Shown: positions 24,894 to 32,587 of the stretch, in pieces
Position numbering within the stretch: the stretch's first letter is position 1
Layout: each line of letters starts with the position of its first letter
Source: Pseudomonadota bacterium
Lineage (GTDB): Bacteria > Pseudomonadota > Alphaproteobacteria > Sphingomonadales > Sphingomonadaceae
Direction of reading: 5' to 3'
Length of the DNA: 45,881 bases
NCBI GenBank assembly: GCA_023387085.1
Contig: JAEWIL010000237.1
Span: forward strand, 1 to 45,881
Program-made: the position numbers and the translations under genes
The notes under the pieces: generated by a model
The model's database searches: none
What the model was told of the DNA's origin: nothing
Seen by the model: the letters and a program-made list of their open reading frames with translations, nothing else

Positions 24894-25568
24894 ATGATGT
24901 TTTTGTCTTCCTCGCCCCGAAAGATCATCGCCATGCTGTGCGGAACCGCAGCGCTGGTGACGGCGGCCGGCTGCGCGAAGGACAATGACATCGACATCTC
25001 GGGCGGCGGCGCGGGCATTACCGCAACGCGTAGCACCTGTCCCGCGCTCGCGGTCCCGGCCTATACCGGCGACATCACGCTCTTTGATCCGGCGAGCAGC
25101 CGCGACGCGCGCGCGATCGACGTCGTCGCGACGATCACCAACCTGACCCCGCAGTGCAACGATCAGGGCGAGAAGGTCTATCAGCTAGCAAATTTCGACG
25201 TGATGGCGACCCGCCGCGACGCCGGACCGGCGCGCACGGTCACCTTGCCCTATTTCTCGACCGTCGTTCAGGGCGGCACCGCGGTCGTCGCGAAGCGCGT
25301 CGGCCAGGTCACGGTGACGTTTGCCGAGGGGCAGATCCGCGGCACGGGGCATGGCCAGGCGTCGGCCTATGTCGATCGCGCGGCAGCGACATTGCCGGCC
25401 GACATTCAGGAACGCATCACACGCCGCCGCAAGGCGGGCGATGAAGACGCGGCCATCGATCCGCTCAGCATTCCCGAGGTTCGCGCCGCGGTGCAGCGCG
25501 CGAGCTTCGAATTGCTTGTCGGATTCCAGCTGACGCAGGACCAGCTCGAATATAACGTCCGACGATAG
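24894..25568 (+). CDS. putative lipoprotein of unknown function
   Basis: A 224-residue protein with a lipoprotein signal peptide: basic start, hydrophobic core and lipobox T-A-A-G-C at C27. The mature part looks beta-rich (P-A-Y-T-G-D-I-T-L-F, D-V-V-A-T-I-T-N-L-T-P-Q-C), with further cysteines at T-C-P-A-L and P-Q-C-N, and ends in a helical region. Conserved hypothetical lipoproteins of this kind occur in sphingomonads; no function is known. ATG at 24894 or the next codon is the start; the much longer frame upstream is antisense to ispH and thrB. A terminator follows the gene. Confidence 0.8.
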   Translation: MMFLSSSPRKIIAMLCGTAALVTAAGCAKDNDIDISGGGAGITATRSTCPALAVPAYTGDITLFDPASSRDARAIDVVATITNLTPQCNDQGEKVYQLANFDVMATRRDAGPARTVTLPYFSTVVQGGTAVVAKRVGQVTVTFAEGQIRGTGHGQASAYVDRAAATLPADIQERITRRRKAGDEDAAIDPLSIPEVRAAVQRASFELLVGFQLTQDQLEYNVRR

Positions 25569-25610
25569 GCTGTGCGGCGGCGCCAGCCGGCGTCGTTCGC
25601 TTTCCCGTTC

Positions 25611-25646
25611 GCCCTGCGACGCCGATCCGGGCGGCGCAGGGCTTTT
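25611..25646 (+). terminator. rho-independent terminator after the lipoprotein gene
   Basis: GCCCTGCG (25611-25618) pairs with CGCAGGGC (25635-25642), with extra GCC/GGC pairing inside, followed by TTTT. It sits 43 bp after the stop and upstream of argS. Confidence 0.75.
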
Positions 25647-25677
25647 CGCGTTGGCCGCTCTGCGTTAGGGCCGCCCC

Positions 25678-25710
25678 AAGTCCTTCCGACCCAGAAGTCC
25701 TTCCGACCCA
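25678..25710 (+). repeat. tandem 16-bp direct repeat in the argS leader
   Basis: AAGTCCTTCCGACCCA occurs twice, at 25678-25693 and 25695-25710, one base apart (17-bp period). It ends 7 bp before the AGGAT ribosome site region of argS, so it is part of the argS leader or promoter. Copy number may vary between strains by slippage. Confidence 0.75.
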
Positions 25711-25725
25711 AGATTAGGATCCGCC

Positions 25726-27453
25726 GTGACCCTGTTCAGCCGTTTCTCCGACCATATCAATGCCGCCCTCGACGCGCTCGTGGCGCGCGGGGCGCTCCCA
25801 GCCGACCTTGATCGCGGCGCGATCAGCGTCGAGCCGCCGCGCGATCCGTCGCACGGCGACGTCGCCACCAATGCCGCGATGGTGCTCGCCAAGCCCGCCG
25901 GGACCAACCCGCGCGCGCTCGCCGAACTGCTCGTGACCGAGCTCGGCGCGCTCGACGAGGTGACCGAAGCGACCGTCGCGGGTCCGGGCTTCATCAACCT
26001 CCGCCTCGCCGACGACAGCTGGCGCGACGAGCTGGCGCTGATCCACGCCGACGGCGGTGACTATGGCCGTTCGGCGATGGGGCAGGGGCGCCGCGTCAAC
26101 GTCGAATATGTGTCGGCCAATCCGACCGGCCCGATGCACGTCGGCCATTGCCGCGGCGCCGTCGTCGGCGATGCGCTCGCCGCGCTGCTCGAATATGCGG
26201 GGCACGAGGTCATCCGCGAATATTATGTCAACGACGCGGGGGCGCAGGTCGACGTCCTCGCCCGCTCGGTCCACATGCGCTATCGCGAAGCCCTCGGCGA
26301 GGACATCGGCGCGATCCCCGAAGGGCTCTATCCCGGCGATTATCTGAAACCCGTCGGCGAAAAACTCGCCGCCGAATATGGCGACCGCTATGTCGGCACG
26401 CCCGAAAGCGCGTGGCTCGGCCTGTTCCGCGCCGAGGCGGTCAGCGCGATGATGGACATGATCCGCGCTGACCTCGCGAAGCTCGGCATCCATCACGACC
26501 TATTCTCGTCCGAGGCCGAATTGCAGGCCGAAGGCAAACCCGCCGCCGCCGAAAAATGGCTGCGCGAGCATGATCTCGTCTACGACGGCCAGCTCGAGGC
26601 GCCGAAGGGTGAGACACCCGAGGATTGGGAGCCCGTCGAACTGCCGCTGTTCCGCTCGACGCGGTTCGGTGACGATCAGGACCGCCCGATCAAGAAATCG
26701 GACGGCAGCTGGACCTATTTCGGCGCCGACCTCGCCTATCATTACCAGAAGAGCCAGAACGCCGACGAGCTGATCGACATCTGGGGCGCCGACCATGCCG
26801 GCACAGTCAAGCGGATCAAGGCCGCCGTCGCGGCGCTGACCGGCGGCAAGACCCGTTTCGACGTCAAGCTGGTGCAGATGGTCCGGTTGCTCAAGAATGG
26901 CGAGCCGTTCAAGATGTCGAAGCGCGCGGGCAATTTCGTCACGCTCGCCGATGTCGTCGACGAGGTTGGCAAGGACGCGGTGCGTTTCACCATGCTGACG
27001 CGCAAGGCCGACGCGCAGATGGATTTCGACTTCGCCAAGGTGGTCGAGGCATCGCGCGACAATCCGGTCTGGTATCTGCAATATGCCAATGCGCGGATTT
27101 CGCGGCTTCGCAAGAAGGCGGCCGACGCGGGAATCAGCTTGCCGGCGCCCGCCCCTGAACGGCTCGGCGCGCAGGAACTGGGGCTGGTAAAGCTGCTGGC
27201 GCAGTTCCCCCGGATTGTCGAGGCGGCGGCGTCGGCGCGCGAACCGCACCGGATCGCCTTCTTCCTCGCCGATGTCGCGGCGGCGTTCCATGCATGGTAT
27301 AATCTGGGCAACGACGATCCGGGCGCGCGCATCGTCCTCGACAATGATCCCGAATTGACCGCGACGCGGCTTTATTTGGCCGACGGAATCGGGCAGGTTA
27401 TCCGAAACGGGCTCCACCTGATGGGCGTGGAAGCCCTCGAGGAGATGAACTGA
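25726..27453 (+). CDS. argS: arginyl-tRNA synthetase
   Basis: A 575-residue class I synthetase that charges tRNA-Arg. It has the N-terminal Arg-specific additional domain, the HIGH motif as H138-V-G-H (S-A-N-P-T-G-P-M-H-V-G-H) and the KMSKS loop as K396-M-S-K-R. A C-terminal DALR anticodon-binding helical domain is present. The GTG at 25726 gives the usual family start and follows AGGAT. Its stop overlaps the SPOR gene start (TGATG). This heads a conserved alphaproteobacterial gene order running to tatC. Confidence 0.97.
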   Translation: MTLFSRFSDHINAALDALVARGALPADLDRGAISVEPPRDPSHGDVATNAAMVLAKPAGTNPRALAELLVTELGALDEVTEATVAGPGFINLRLADDSWRDELALIHADGGDYGRSAMGQGRRVNVEYVSANPTGPMHVGHCRGAVVGDALAALLEYAGHEVIREYYVNDAGAQVDVLARSVHMRYREALGEDIGAIPEGLYPGDYLKPVGEKLAAEYGDRYVGTPESAWLGLFRAEAVSAMMDMIRADLAKLGIHHDLFSSEAELQAEGKPAAAEKWLREHDLVYDGQLEAPKGETPEDWEPVELPLFRSTRFGDDQDRPIKKSDGSWTYFGADLAYHYQKSQNADELIDIWGADHAGTVKRIKAAVAALTGGKTRFDVKLVQMVRLLKNGEPFKMSKRAGNFVTLADVVDEVGKDAVRFTMLTRKADAQMDFDFAKVVEASRDNPVWYLQYANARISRLRKKAADAGISLPAPAPERLGAQELGLVKLLAQFPRIVEAAASAREPHRIAFFLADVAAAFHAWYNLGNDDPGARIVLDNDPELTATRLYLADGIGQVIRNGLHLMGVEALEEMN

Positions 27454-28256
27454 TGGCGGGGAATGACGCGGATCAGAATGGCGTGAGCCAGAACGAGGGC
27501 GGTTTGGGTCTGGAAGGAGAAGACCGGCTGCCGTGGCTTGAGGCCGCGGACGGTTATGACGAGAGCGGCGAGGTGTCGCCGGTCCGCTTGCTGGTAATGG
27601 TGCTCGGCGGCTTGCTGCTGATCGGCGCGGTGCTCGGGGGGCTCTGGTGGCTCCAGAATGGCGGCGCGCGCGGGAAGGGCGAACTGATCGCGGCGCAAAA
27701 GGGGGATTACAAGGTCGCGCCGAAGACCGACGGCGCGAAGGCGTTCGAGGGCGAGGGCGATGCCAGCTTTGCCGCAACCGAAGGCGCCGAGCCCGCGGGC
27801 AAGGTCGACCCGACGCGGATGCCCGAGGAGCCTGCCGTGACTCCCGCCGAACGCGAAGCGGCGGCGCGGGCCGAGAAGGCCAAGGTGGACAGCGAAAAGG
27901 CCGCGGCCGCGAAGGCCGAGGCCGCGCGCATCGCCGCGGCGGACAAGGGCAAGCCCAAACCGGCCGCCATGTCGGTCAAGACGGCCGAACCCGATACGAA
28001 GAGCCAGACGCAGGGTGGCGCTTCGGCGGCGATCCAGCTTGGCGCGTTCAGCAGCGAAGCCGCCGCCGCAAAGGCGTGGACGAACCTGTCGAAGCGCTTT
28101 CCCTATCTCGCCGACCTCGGCAAGTCGGTCGCGCCCGTGAAGACCGGCGACAAGACCGTCTATCGCCTCCGCGCGTCGACCGGCACGGCGGCCAACGCCG
28201 CGTCGCTGTGCGGGAAATTGCGCGTTGCGGGTGAAAATTGCGTCGTCGTCCGCTGA
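27453..28256 (+). CDS. SPOR domain cell-division-type protein
   Basis: A 267-residue bitopic membrane protein: acidic cytosolic N-terminus, one membrane helix (about 45-67), a long Ala/Lys/Glu-rich linker and a C-terminal SPOR domain (about 188-267, with A-I-Q-L-G-A-F-S-S-E-A-A-A-A-K-A-W). SPOR domains bind peptidoglycan without stem peptides at the division site. It is coupled to argS by a 1-bp overlap and precedes nagZ, the standard order in this lineage. Confidence 0.92.
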   Translation: MAGNDADQNGVSQNEGGLGLEGEDRLPWLEAADGYDESGEVSPVRLLVMVLGGLLLIGAVLGGLWWLQNGGARGKGELIAAQKGDYKVAPKTDGAKAFEGEGDASFAATEGAEPAGKVDPTRMPEEPAVTPAEREAAARAEKAKVDSEKAAAAKAEAARIAAADKGKPKPAAMSVKTAEPDTKSQTQGGASAAIQLGAFSSEAAAAKAWTNLSKRFPYLADLGKSVAPVKTGDKTVYRLRASTGTAANAASLCGKLRVAGENCVVVR

Positions 28257-28299
28257 TTGGCCCGCTTGGCCGCACCGGACATTGGTTCGTTTACCGTCG

Positions 28300-28318
28300 C
28301 ATGCCATGTTGTGGCATG
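28300..28318. promoter_or_regulatory. hairpin upstream of nagZ
   Basis: CATGCCA (28300-28306) pairs with TGGCATG (28312-28318) around five bases, 32 bp ahead of nagZ. There is no U-run. It may be an operator or a leader structure; this is position-based inference only. Confidence 0.3.
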
Positions 28319-28350
28319 AGGGGGCGCCGGCCTATGGAGGTTGACGCACG

Positions 28351-29358
28351 ATGATACCCGCGATTTTCGGCCTTTCCGGCCTGACCCTGACCGACGACGA
28401 GCGCGCATTTTTCCGCGATAGCGACCCTGCGGGCTATATCCTGTTCGGTCGCAATATCGAGAACCGCGAGCAGCTGCGGCGCCTCACCGACGATTTGCGC
28501 AGCCTCGACGGGCGCGCCAATCTGCCGATCCTGATCGACCAGGAAGGCGGCCGTGTCGCGCGCATGAAGGCGCCCGAATGGCCCGATTTTCCGAGTGGCG
28601 CCGCCTTTGACGCGCTGTACGAGCGTGCGCCCGCCAGTGCGATCGAGGCGGCGCGGCTCAACGCGATGGCGCTTGCCGCGATGCTCGCCGAGGTCGGGAT
28701 CACCGTCGATTGCCTGCCGCTGCTCGACGTGCGTCAGCCCGGCGCGAGCGACGTGATCGGCGACCGCGCACTGGGCAGCGAACCGATGCGCGTCGCGGCA
28801 CTCGGCCGCGCGATTCTCAGCGGGCTTCAGGATGGCGGCGTGGTGGGCGTCATCAAACATATTCCCGGCCATGGCCGCGCGATGCTCGACACGCACGAGG
28901 CGCTGCCCACGGTGACCGCGTCCGATCACGATCTGCAAAGCGATCTCGCGCCCTTCGCGGCGCTGCGCGATGCGGCGATGGCGATGACCTGCCATGTCGT
29001 GTTCGACGCATGGGATGCGGATCGCCCCGCAACCCTGTCGCCGGTGGTGATCGACACGATCATCCGCCAGCGCGTCGGCTTCCACGGCCTCTTGATGACC
29101 GACGATCTCGATATGAAGGCGCTGTCGGGCGATGTGCCGTCGCGCGCGGCCGATGCGATCGCGGCGGGCTGCGACATTGCGCTCAACTGCTGGGCCAGGA
29201 TGGACGATATGGTCGGCATCGCCAACGCGCTCGATCCGATCAGCACGCTGTCGTTGGCGCGGCTGGAAGGCGCGATGGACCGGATTTCGGGCGCGCACGA
29301 TTCGCGCCAGTTCGCCGTTCTCGTCGACCAGCGCGACGCCTTGCTGGCGCTGGCCTGA
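28351..29358 (+). CDS. nagZ: beta-N-acetylhexosaminidase NagZ (GH3)
   Basis: A 335-residue cytosolic glycosidase that removes GlcNAc from anhydro-muropeptides during peptidoglycan recycling. GH3 NagZ motifs are present: D-Q-E-G-G-R-V near 63-69, K169-H-I-P-G-H-G-R with the acid/base-type H174, and the nucleophile D251 in M-T-D-D-L-D-M. GGAGG lies 10 bases ahead of the ATG. It may work with the NamZ-type muramidase at 2.4 kb. It lies between the SPOR gene and scpA. Confidence 0.95.
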   Translation: MIPAIFGLSGLTLTDDERAFFRDSDPAGYILFGRNIENREQLRRLTDDLRSLDGRANLPILIDQEGGRVARMKAPEWPDFPSGAAFDALYERAPASAIEAARLNAMALAAMLAEVGITVDCLPLLDVRQPGASDVIGDRALGSEPMRVAALGRAILSGLQDGGVVGVIKHIPGHGRAMLDTHEALPTVTASDHDLQSDLAPFAALRDAAMAMTCHVVFDAWDADRPATLSPVVIDTIIRQRVGFHGLLMTDDLDMKALSGDVPSRAADAIAAGCDIALNCWARMDDMVGIANALDPISTLSLARLEGAMDRISGAHDSRQFAVLVDQRDALLALA

Positions 29359-29365
29359 GGCGCCG

Positions 29366-30148
29366 GTGGAAGAGCTGCCGCTCGATTTCGAACTGGCTCC
29401 GGCCGCAACCGAGCGCGACGATGCGCTGCAACTCAATCTGGATAGCTGGGAAGGGCCGCTCGATCTGCTGCTGACGCTTGCGCGCGGGCAAAAGGTCGAT
29501 CTCCGGCAGATATCGATCCTCCAGCTCGTCGAGCAATATCTGGCCTTCATCGCCGAAATGCGCGCTAAGCTGGAGGTTGCGGCCGACTATCTGGTGATGG
29601 CGGCGTGGCTCGCCTACCTCAAATCGGCGCTGCTTCTCCCCAAGGATCCGCTTGAGGAGCCGTCGCCCGACGAACTGGCGCTGCGCCTGCACCTCCGTCT
29701 TCAGCGGCTCGCGGCGATGCGCGAGGCGGCGGCGCGGTTGCTCGCGCGCGACAGGGTCGGCCGCGACGTGTTCCTGCGGGCAAAGCCCGAGGGGCTGCGC
29801 GACGTCAGGGTGCGCCGCTGGGATGCCAGCCTCTACGACCTGCTTTCGGCCTATGGGCAGGTGAAATTGCGGACAGAGCCCGTTGTCCATCTGGTCGCGC
29901 GGCGTCCGGTGATCACGCTCGACGCGGCGCTCCAGCATCTCGAACGGATGATCGGGGTAAAGGTCGACTGGGCGGAGCTTTCCGATTTCCTGCCGTCCGA
30001 CTATCAGGGACCGCTCCGCCGCTCGGCGATCGCATCGAGCTTCGTCGCCGCGCTCGAACTCGCGCGGCAGGGGCGCGTGGACCTCAAGCAGGAGGGCGCA
30101 TTCGAACCGCTCTATCTGAAAGCGGCGGCTATGGGACCGGGGGCATGA
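29366..30148 (+). CDS. scpA: segregation and condensation protein A (kleisin)
   Basis: A 260-residue kleisin that bridges SMC and ScpB in the condensin complex. The N-terminal motif L-D-S-W-E-G-P-L-D-L-L-L and the helical stretch with D-Y-L-V-M-A-A-W-L-A-Y-L-K-S-A-L-L-L-P are diagnostic. The GTG at 29366 is chosen because it lies just after the nagZ stop and a GAGG site; the longer frame upstream is a shadow of nagZ. It overlaps scpB by 4 bp. Confidence 0.94.
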   Translation: MEELPLDFELAPAATERDDALQLNLDSWEGPLDLLLTLARGQKVDLRQISILQLVEQYLAFIAEMRAKLEVAADYLVMAAWLAYLKSALLLPKDPLEEPSPDELALRLHLRLQRLAAMREAAARLLARDRVGRDVFLRAKPEGLRDVRVRRWDASLYDLLSAYGQVKLRTEPVVHLVARRPVITLDAALQHLERMIGVKVDWAELSDFLPSDYQGPLRRSAIASSFVAALELARQGRVDLKQEGAFEPLYLKAAAMGPGA

Positions 30149-30738
30149 TCGACGATCTGGAACGCGCGATAGAGGCGATGCTGTTCGCGAGCGACGAACC
30201 GCTCGACGCAAGGCAGGTTGCCGGACGGCTCGGCGACGAGCTGACGCCGGGCGAAGTGCGCGCGATCATCCTGCGAATCGCCGAACGCCATGATGGCAGC
30301 GGGATCGAGCTCGTCGAGCGCGGCGGCCACTGGCATTTCCAGACGCCGGCCGACCTCGCCCACCTTCTTCGCCGCGAGCGCGACGATCCGCGCAAGCTGT
30401 CGCGCGCCGCCGCCGAGGTCCTCGCGATCGTCGCCTACCACGAGCCGGTGAGCCGCGCCGAGATCGAGGCGATCCGCGGCGTCCAGACGTCGAAGGGCAC
30501 CCTCGACGTGCTGATGGAGGCCGAATGGATCGCGCCCGCGGGGCGCCGCGAAGTTCCGGGCCGTCCGCTGATTTACAAGACGACCGATGCCTTCCTGCAA
30601 CATTTTGGCCTCACCAGCCGCAAGGACTTGCCGGGAATCGAGGATTTGCGCGCAGCCGGTCTGCTCGACCCTGTCGACCTCGCGTTGGAGGAAGCGATGG
30701 GCGAACTGGACCTAGTAAAAGACGGTGAAGAGGCCTAG
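30145..30738 (+). CDS. scpB: segregation and condensation protein B
   Basis: A 197-residue protein with two winged-helix domains; it dimerises and binds ScpA in the SMC complex. Family segments include I-E-A-M-L-F-A-S-D-E-P-L, L-A-I-V-A-Y-H-E-P-V-S-R-A-E-I-E-A-I-R-G-V and Y-K-T-T-D-A-F-L-Q-H-F-G-L. The ATG overlaps the scpA stop (ATGA). tatA follows after 25 bp, probably in the same transcript. Confidence 0.96.
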   Translation: MIDDLERAIEAMLFASDEPLDARQVAGRLGDELTPGEVRAIILRIAERHDGSGIELVERGGHWHFQTPADLAHLLRRERDDPRKLSRAAAEVLAIVAYHEPVSRAEIEAIRGVQTSKGTLDVLMEAEWIAPAGRREVPGRPLIYKTTDAFLQHFGLTSRKDLPGIEDLRAAGLLDPVDLALEEAMGELDLVKDGEEA

Positions 30739-30763
30739 ATGACGGCCTCAAGGAGAATTTGAG

Positions 30764-30994
30764 ATGGGTAGCTTCAGCATCTGGCACTGGCTCGTGGTCG
30801 GGATTCTTGTCCTTCTGTTGTTCGGCAAGGGCCGTTTTTCGGACATGATGGGCGACGTTGCCAAGGGCATCAAGAGCTTCAAGAAGGGCATGGCCGACGA
30901 TGACGCGCCGCCGCCGCCCGCGCCGCGCCAGATCGATGGCCAGCGCTCGCCCGAAGCGACCCCGACCCCCACGGCTGAAACCGAAATCCGCTAA
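30764..30994 (+). CDS. tatA: twin-arginine translocase subunit TatA
   Basis: A 76-residue protein with an N-terminal membrane helix (W-H-W-L-V-V-G-I-L-V-L-L-L-F-G), then the F-G-K-G-R-F hinge and an amphipathic helix (D-V-A-K-G-I-K-S-F-K-K-G), and an acidic, proline-rich tail. It forms the protein-conducting pore of the Tat system. A strong AAGGAG site precedes the ATG. At least two possible Tat clients are in the window (M24 peptidase and the protein at 12192). Confidence 0.96.
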   Translation: MGSFSIWHWLVVGILVLLLFGKGRFSDMMGDVAKGIKSFKKGMADDDAPPPPAPRQIDGQRSPEATPTPTAETEIR

Positions 30995-31028
30995 CCGCGC
31001 CATTTCGCCCGCGGGGGAACGCTAGTCG

Positions 31029-31409
31029 ATGTTTGACGTCGCGCCGACCGAGTTGCTGCTCGTCATCGTGGTGGCCCTGGTCGTCATCGGTCCAAAGGAT
31101 TTGCCCAAGGCAATGCGGTTTGTCGGCAAATGGGTCGGCAAGGCGCGCGCGATGGCGCGCCATTTCCGTTCGGGGCTCGACACGATGATGCGCGAGGCCG
31201 AACTCGAGGAACTCGAAAAGCAGTGGCGCGAACAGAATGAGGCGATCATGCGCGAATTTCCGCGCCTCGACGATGCCGCAGTAGGAACGCCGCCGATCGC
31301 GCCCGCGGTAACGACCGACGAGGTGCCGCCCGAGAACCCCGATTATGCGGCGGCGGCGACCAAGCCCGAAACGCATGAGGTTCCGCCCAAGGACGGCCCG
31401 CTCCCGTGA
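31029..31409 (+). CDS. tatB: twin-arginine translocase subunit TatB
   Basis: A 126-residue protein: one N-terminal membrane helix (E-L-L-L-V-I-V-V-A-L-V-V-I-G-P-K-D-L-P), a long amphipathic helix rich in Arg and Glu, then a Pro-rich acidic tail. TatB and TatC receive twin-arginine signal peptides. The P-K-D-L-P motif distinguishes it from TatA. It overlaps tatC by GTGA. Confidence 0.95.
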   Translation: MFDVAPTELLLVIVVALVVIGPKDLPKAMRFVGKWVGKARAMARHFRSGLDTMMREAELEELEKQWREQNEAIMREFPRLDDAAVGTPPIAPAVTTDEVPPENPDYAAAATKPETHEVPPKDGPLP

Positions 31410-32212
31410 CCGCCGAGACGCCGGTCACCGCTGAAGAGGATGGTGCGGGCGGCAAGATGCCGCTGCTCGACCATTTGATCGAACTTCGCTCGCGGCTCCT
31501 GAAGTCGCTGCTCGCCGTGGGCCTGGCATTCGGTGTGTGCCTTTATTACGCGCGCCCGATCTTCGGCATTCTCGTCCACCCGCTCGTCGTCGCGGGGCAG
31601 GGGAAGCTGATTTACACGCAATTGTTCGAGGCGTTTTTCGTCGAGATCAAGGTCGCGCTGTTCGCGGCGACGATGATCGCCTTTCCGGTGATCGCGAACC
31701 AGCTCTGGAAATTCGTCGCGCCGGGTCTGTACCGCAAGGAAAAGCGCGCCTTGCTGCCGTTCCTTTTCGCAACGCCGGTGCTGTTCGCGACGGGCGCGTC
31801 ATTCGCCTATTTCATAACCATTCCGATCGCGCTGAAATTTCTCTTGGGATATCAGGGGCAGGTCGGCGGAGTGACGCAGGAAGCGCTGCCTTCCGTCGGC
31901 AATTATCTCAGCTTCGTGATGCAGTTCATCCTTGCGTTCGGCATCGCTTTCCTGCTGCCGATTCTCCTGATGCTGATCGAGCGCGCCGGACTGGTAACGC
32001 GCCAGCAGCTTGTCTCCGCCCGGCGCTATATGATCGTTGCCGCCTTCGCGATCGCGGCGGTGTTTACGCCGCCCGACATTCTCAGCCAGCTCCTCCTCGC
32101 GATCCCGCTCGTGTTTTTGTACGAGCTGTCGATCTTTGCGATCTGGTTTACCCAGCGCAAACGCAAAACAGGCGCCGAAGAGGCGCCTGTCGAGCCTCAC
32201 GAAGAGGCTTAG
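31406..32212 (+). CDS. tatC: twin-arginine translocase subunit TatC
   Basis: A 268-residue protein with six membrane helices that recognises Tat signal peptides. The conserved L-L-D-H-L-I-E-L-R-S-R-L start, F-E-A-F-F-V-E-I-K and F-V-A-P-G-L-Y-R-K-E-K segments are present. The start is a GTG overlapping the tatB stop. The last 45 bases encode a polar tail, E-E-A-P-V-E-P-H-E-E-A, and contain two perfect hairpins in a row. Confidence 0.96.
   Translation: MTAETPVTAEEDGAGGKMPLLDHLIELRSRLLKSLLAVGLAFGVCLYYARPIFGILVHPLVVAGQGKLIYTQLFEAFFVEIKVALFAATMIAFPVIANQLWKFVAPGLYRKEKRALLPFLFATPVLFATGASFAYFITIPIALKFLLGYQGQVGGVTQEALPSVGNYLSFVMQFILAFGIAFLLPILLMLIERAGLVTRQQLVSARRYMIVAAFAIAAVFTPPDILSQLLLAIPLVFLYELSIFAIWFTQRKRKTGAEEAPVEPHEEA
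32168..32209 (+). terminator. two tandem hairpins inside the end of tatC
   Basis: ACAGGCGCC (32168-32176) pairs with GGCGCCTGT (32182-32190), and AGCCTC (32193-32198) pairs with GAGGCT (32204-32209), ending at the stop codon. There is no U-run after them. They may act as an intrinsic 3' end or a block to exonucleases for the long argS-tatC transcript. Confidence 0.5.
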
Positions 32213-32232
32213 GGTAAGCGAGCGACGCCCGA

Positions 32233-32358
32233 TCAGTGGATAGCGTCGCTACCCGCCTGACCGACCGATTCGATATCGCGGCCAACGCCCTTTACGGTGT
32301 TGCAGCCAGCGACCAGAAAGCTTGCCGTCAACGCCAGGATAATTGCGCGAAAAGTCAT
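32233..32358 (-). CDS. entericidin A/B family small lipoprotein
   Basis: A 41-residue gene, easily missed because of its size. The ATG at 32358 follows GGGAGGA. The product has a short hydrophobic signal and the lipobox V-A-G-C (C19), then N-T-V-K-G-V-G-R-D-I-E-S-V-G-Q-A-G, the entericidin pattern of a cysteine followed by a short amphipathic helix. E. coli EcnA and EcnB are an antidote and toxin lipoprotein pair controlled by stationary phase; many bacteria carry single copies of unknown role. No second copy is next to it. It is convergent with tatC, with a 20-bp gap. Confidence 0.88.
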   Translation of the reverse strand: MTFRAIILALTASFLVAGCNTVKGVGRDIESVGQAGSDAIH

Positions 32359-32397
32359 TGTTCCTCCCTTAAAGTAATATCGGTCCAAGACGCAAAA

Positions 32398-32568
32398 TGG
32401 CCCGGCTCGCTTCGAGGGGGGGGAGGGAATGCGGGCCGGGCCAATGTTGCTGAGCAGCGCTGCGGGGGGGCGATGACCGCTGCTCGAATGGGAAACGGTC
32501 GATGCGGTGGATAAGTTCCCGAAAAAAGTTGCGGCGATGAACTTTTTTTCGCGATTCTTTTGAATCGC
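32398..32568. other. hairpin-rich gap between the entericidin gene and mgtE
   Basis: Four inverted repeats lie within 171 bp: TGGCCCGGC / GCCGGGCCA (32398-32406 / 32435-32443) around a G8 tract; GAGCAGCG / CGCTGCTC (32452-32459 / 32478-32485); GAAAAAAGTT / AACTTTTTTT (32521-32530 / 32540-32549, one terminal mismatch); and GCGATTC / GAATCGC (32551-32557 / 32562-32568). No ORF is convincing here. The third, with A-run and U-run flanks, could be a weak bidirectional terminator for mgtE. The others are unexplained; a small RNA is possible. Confidence 0.5.
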
Positions 32569-32587
32569 TTGGATTCCAGAGCTTTGG

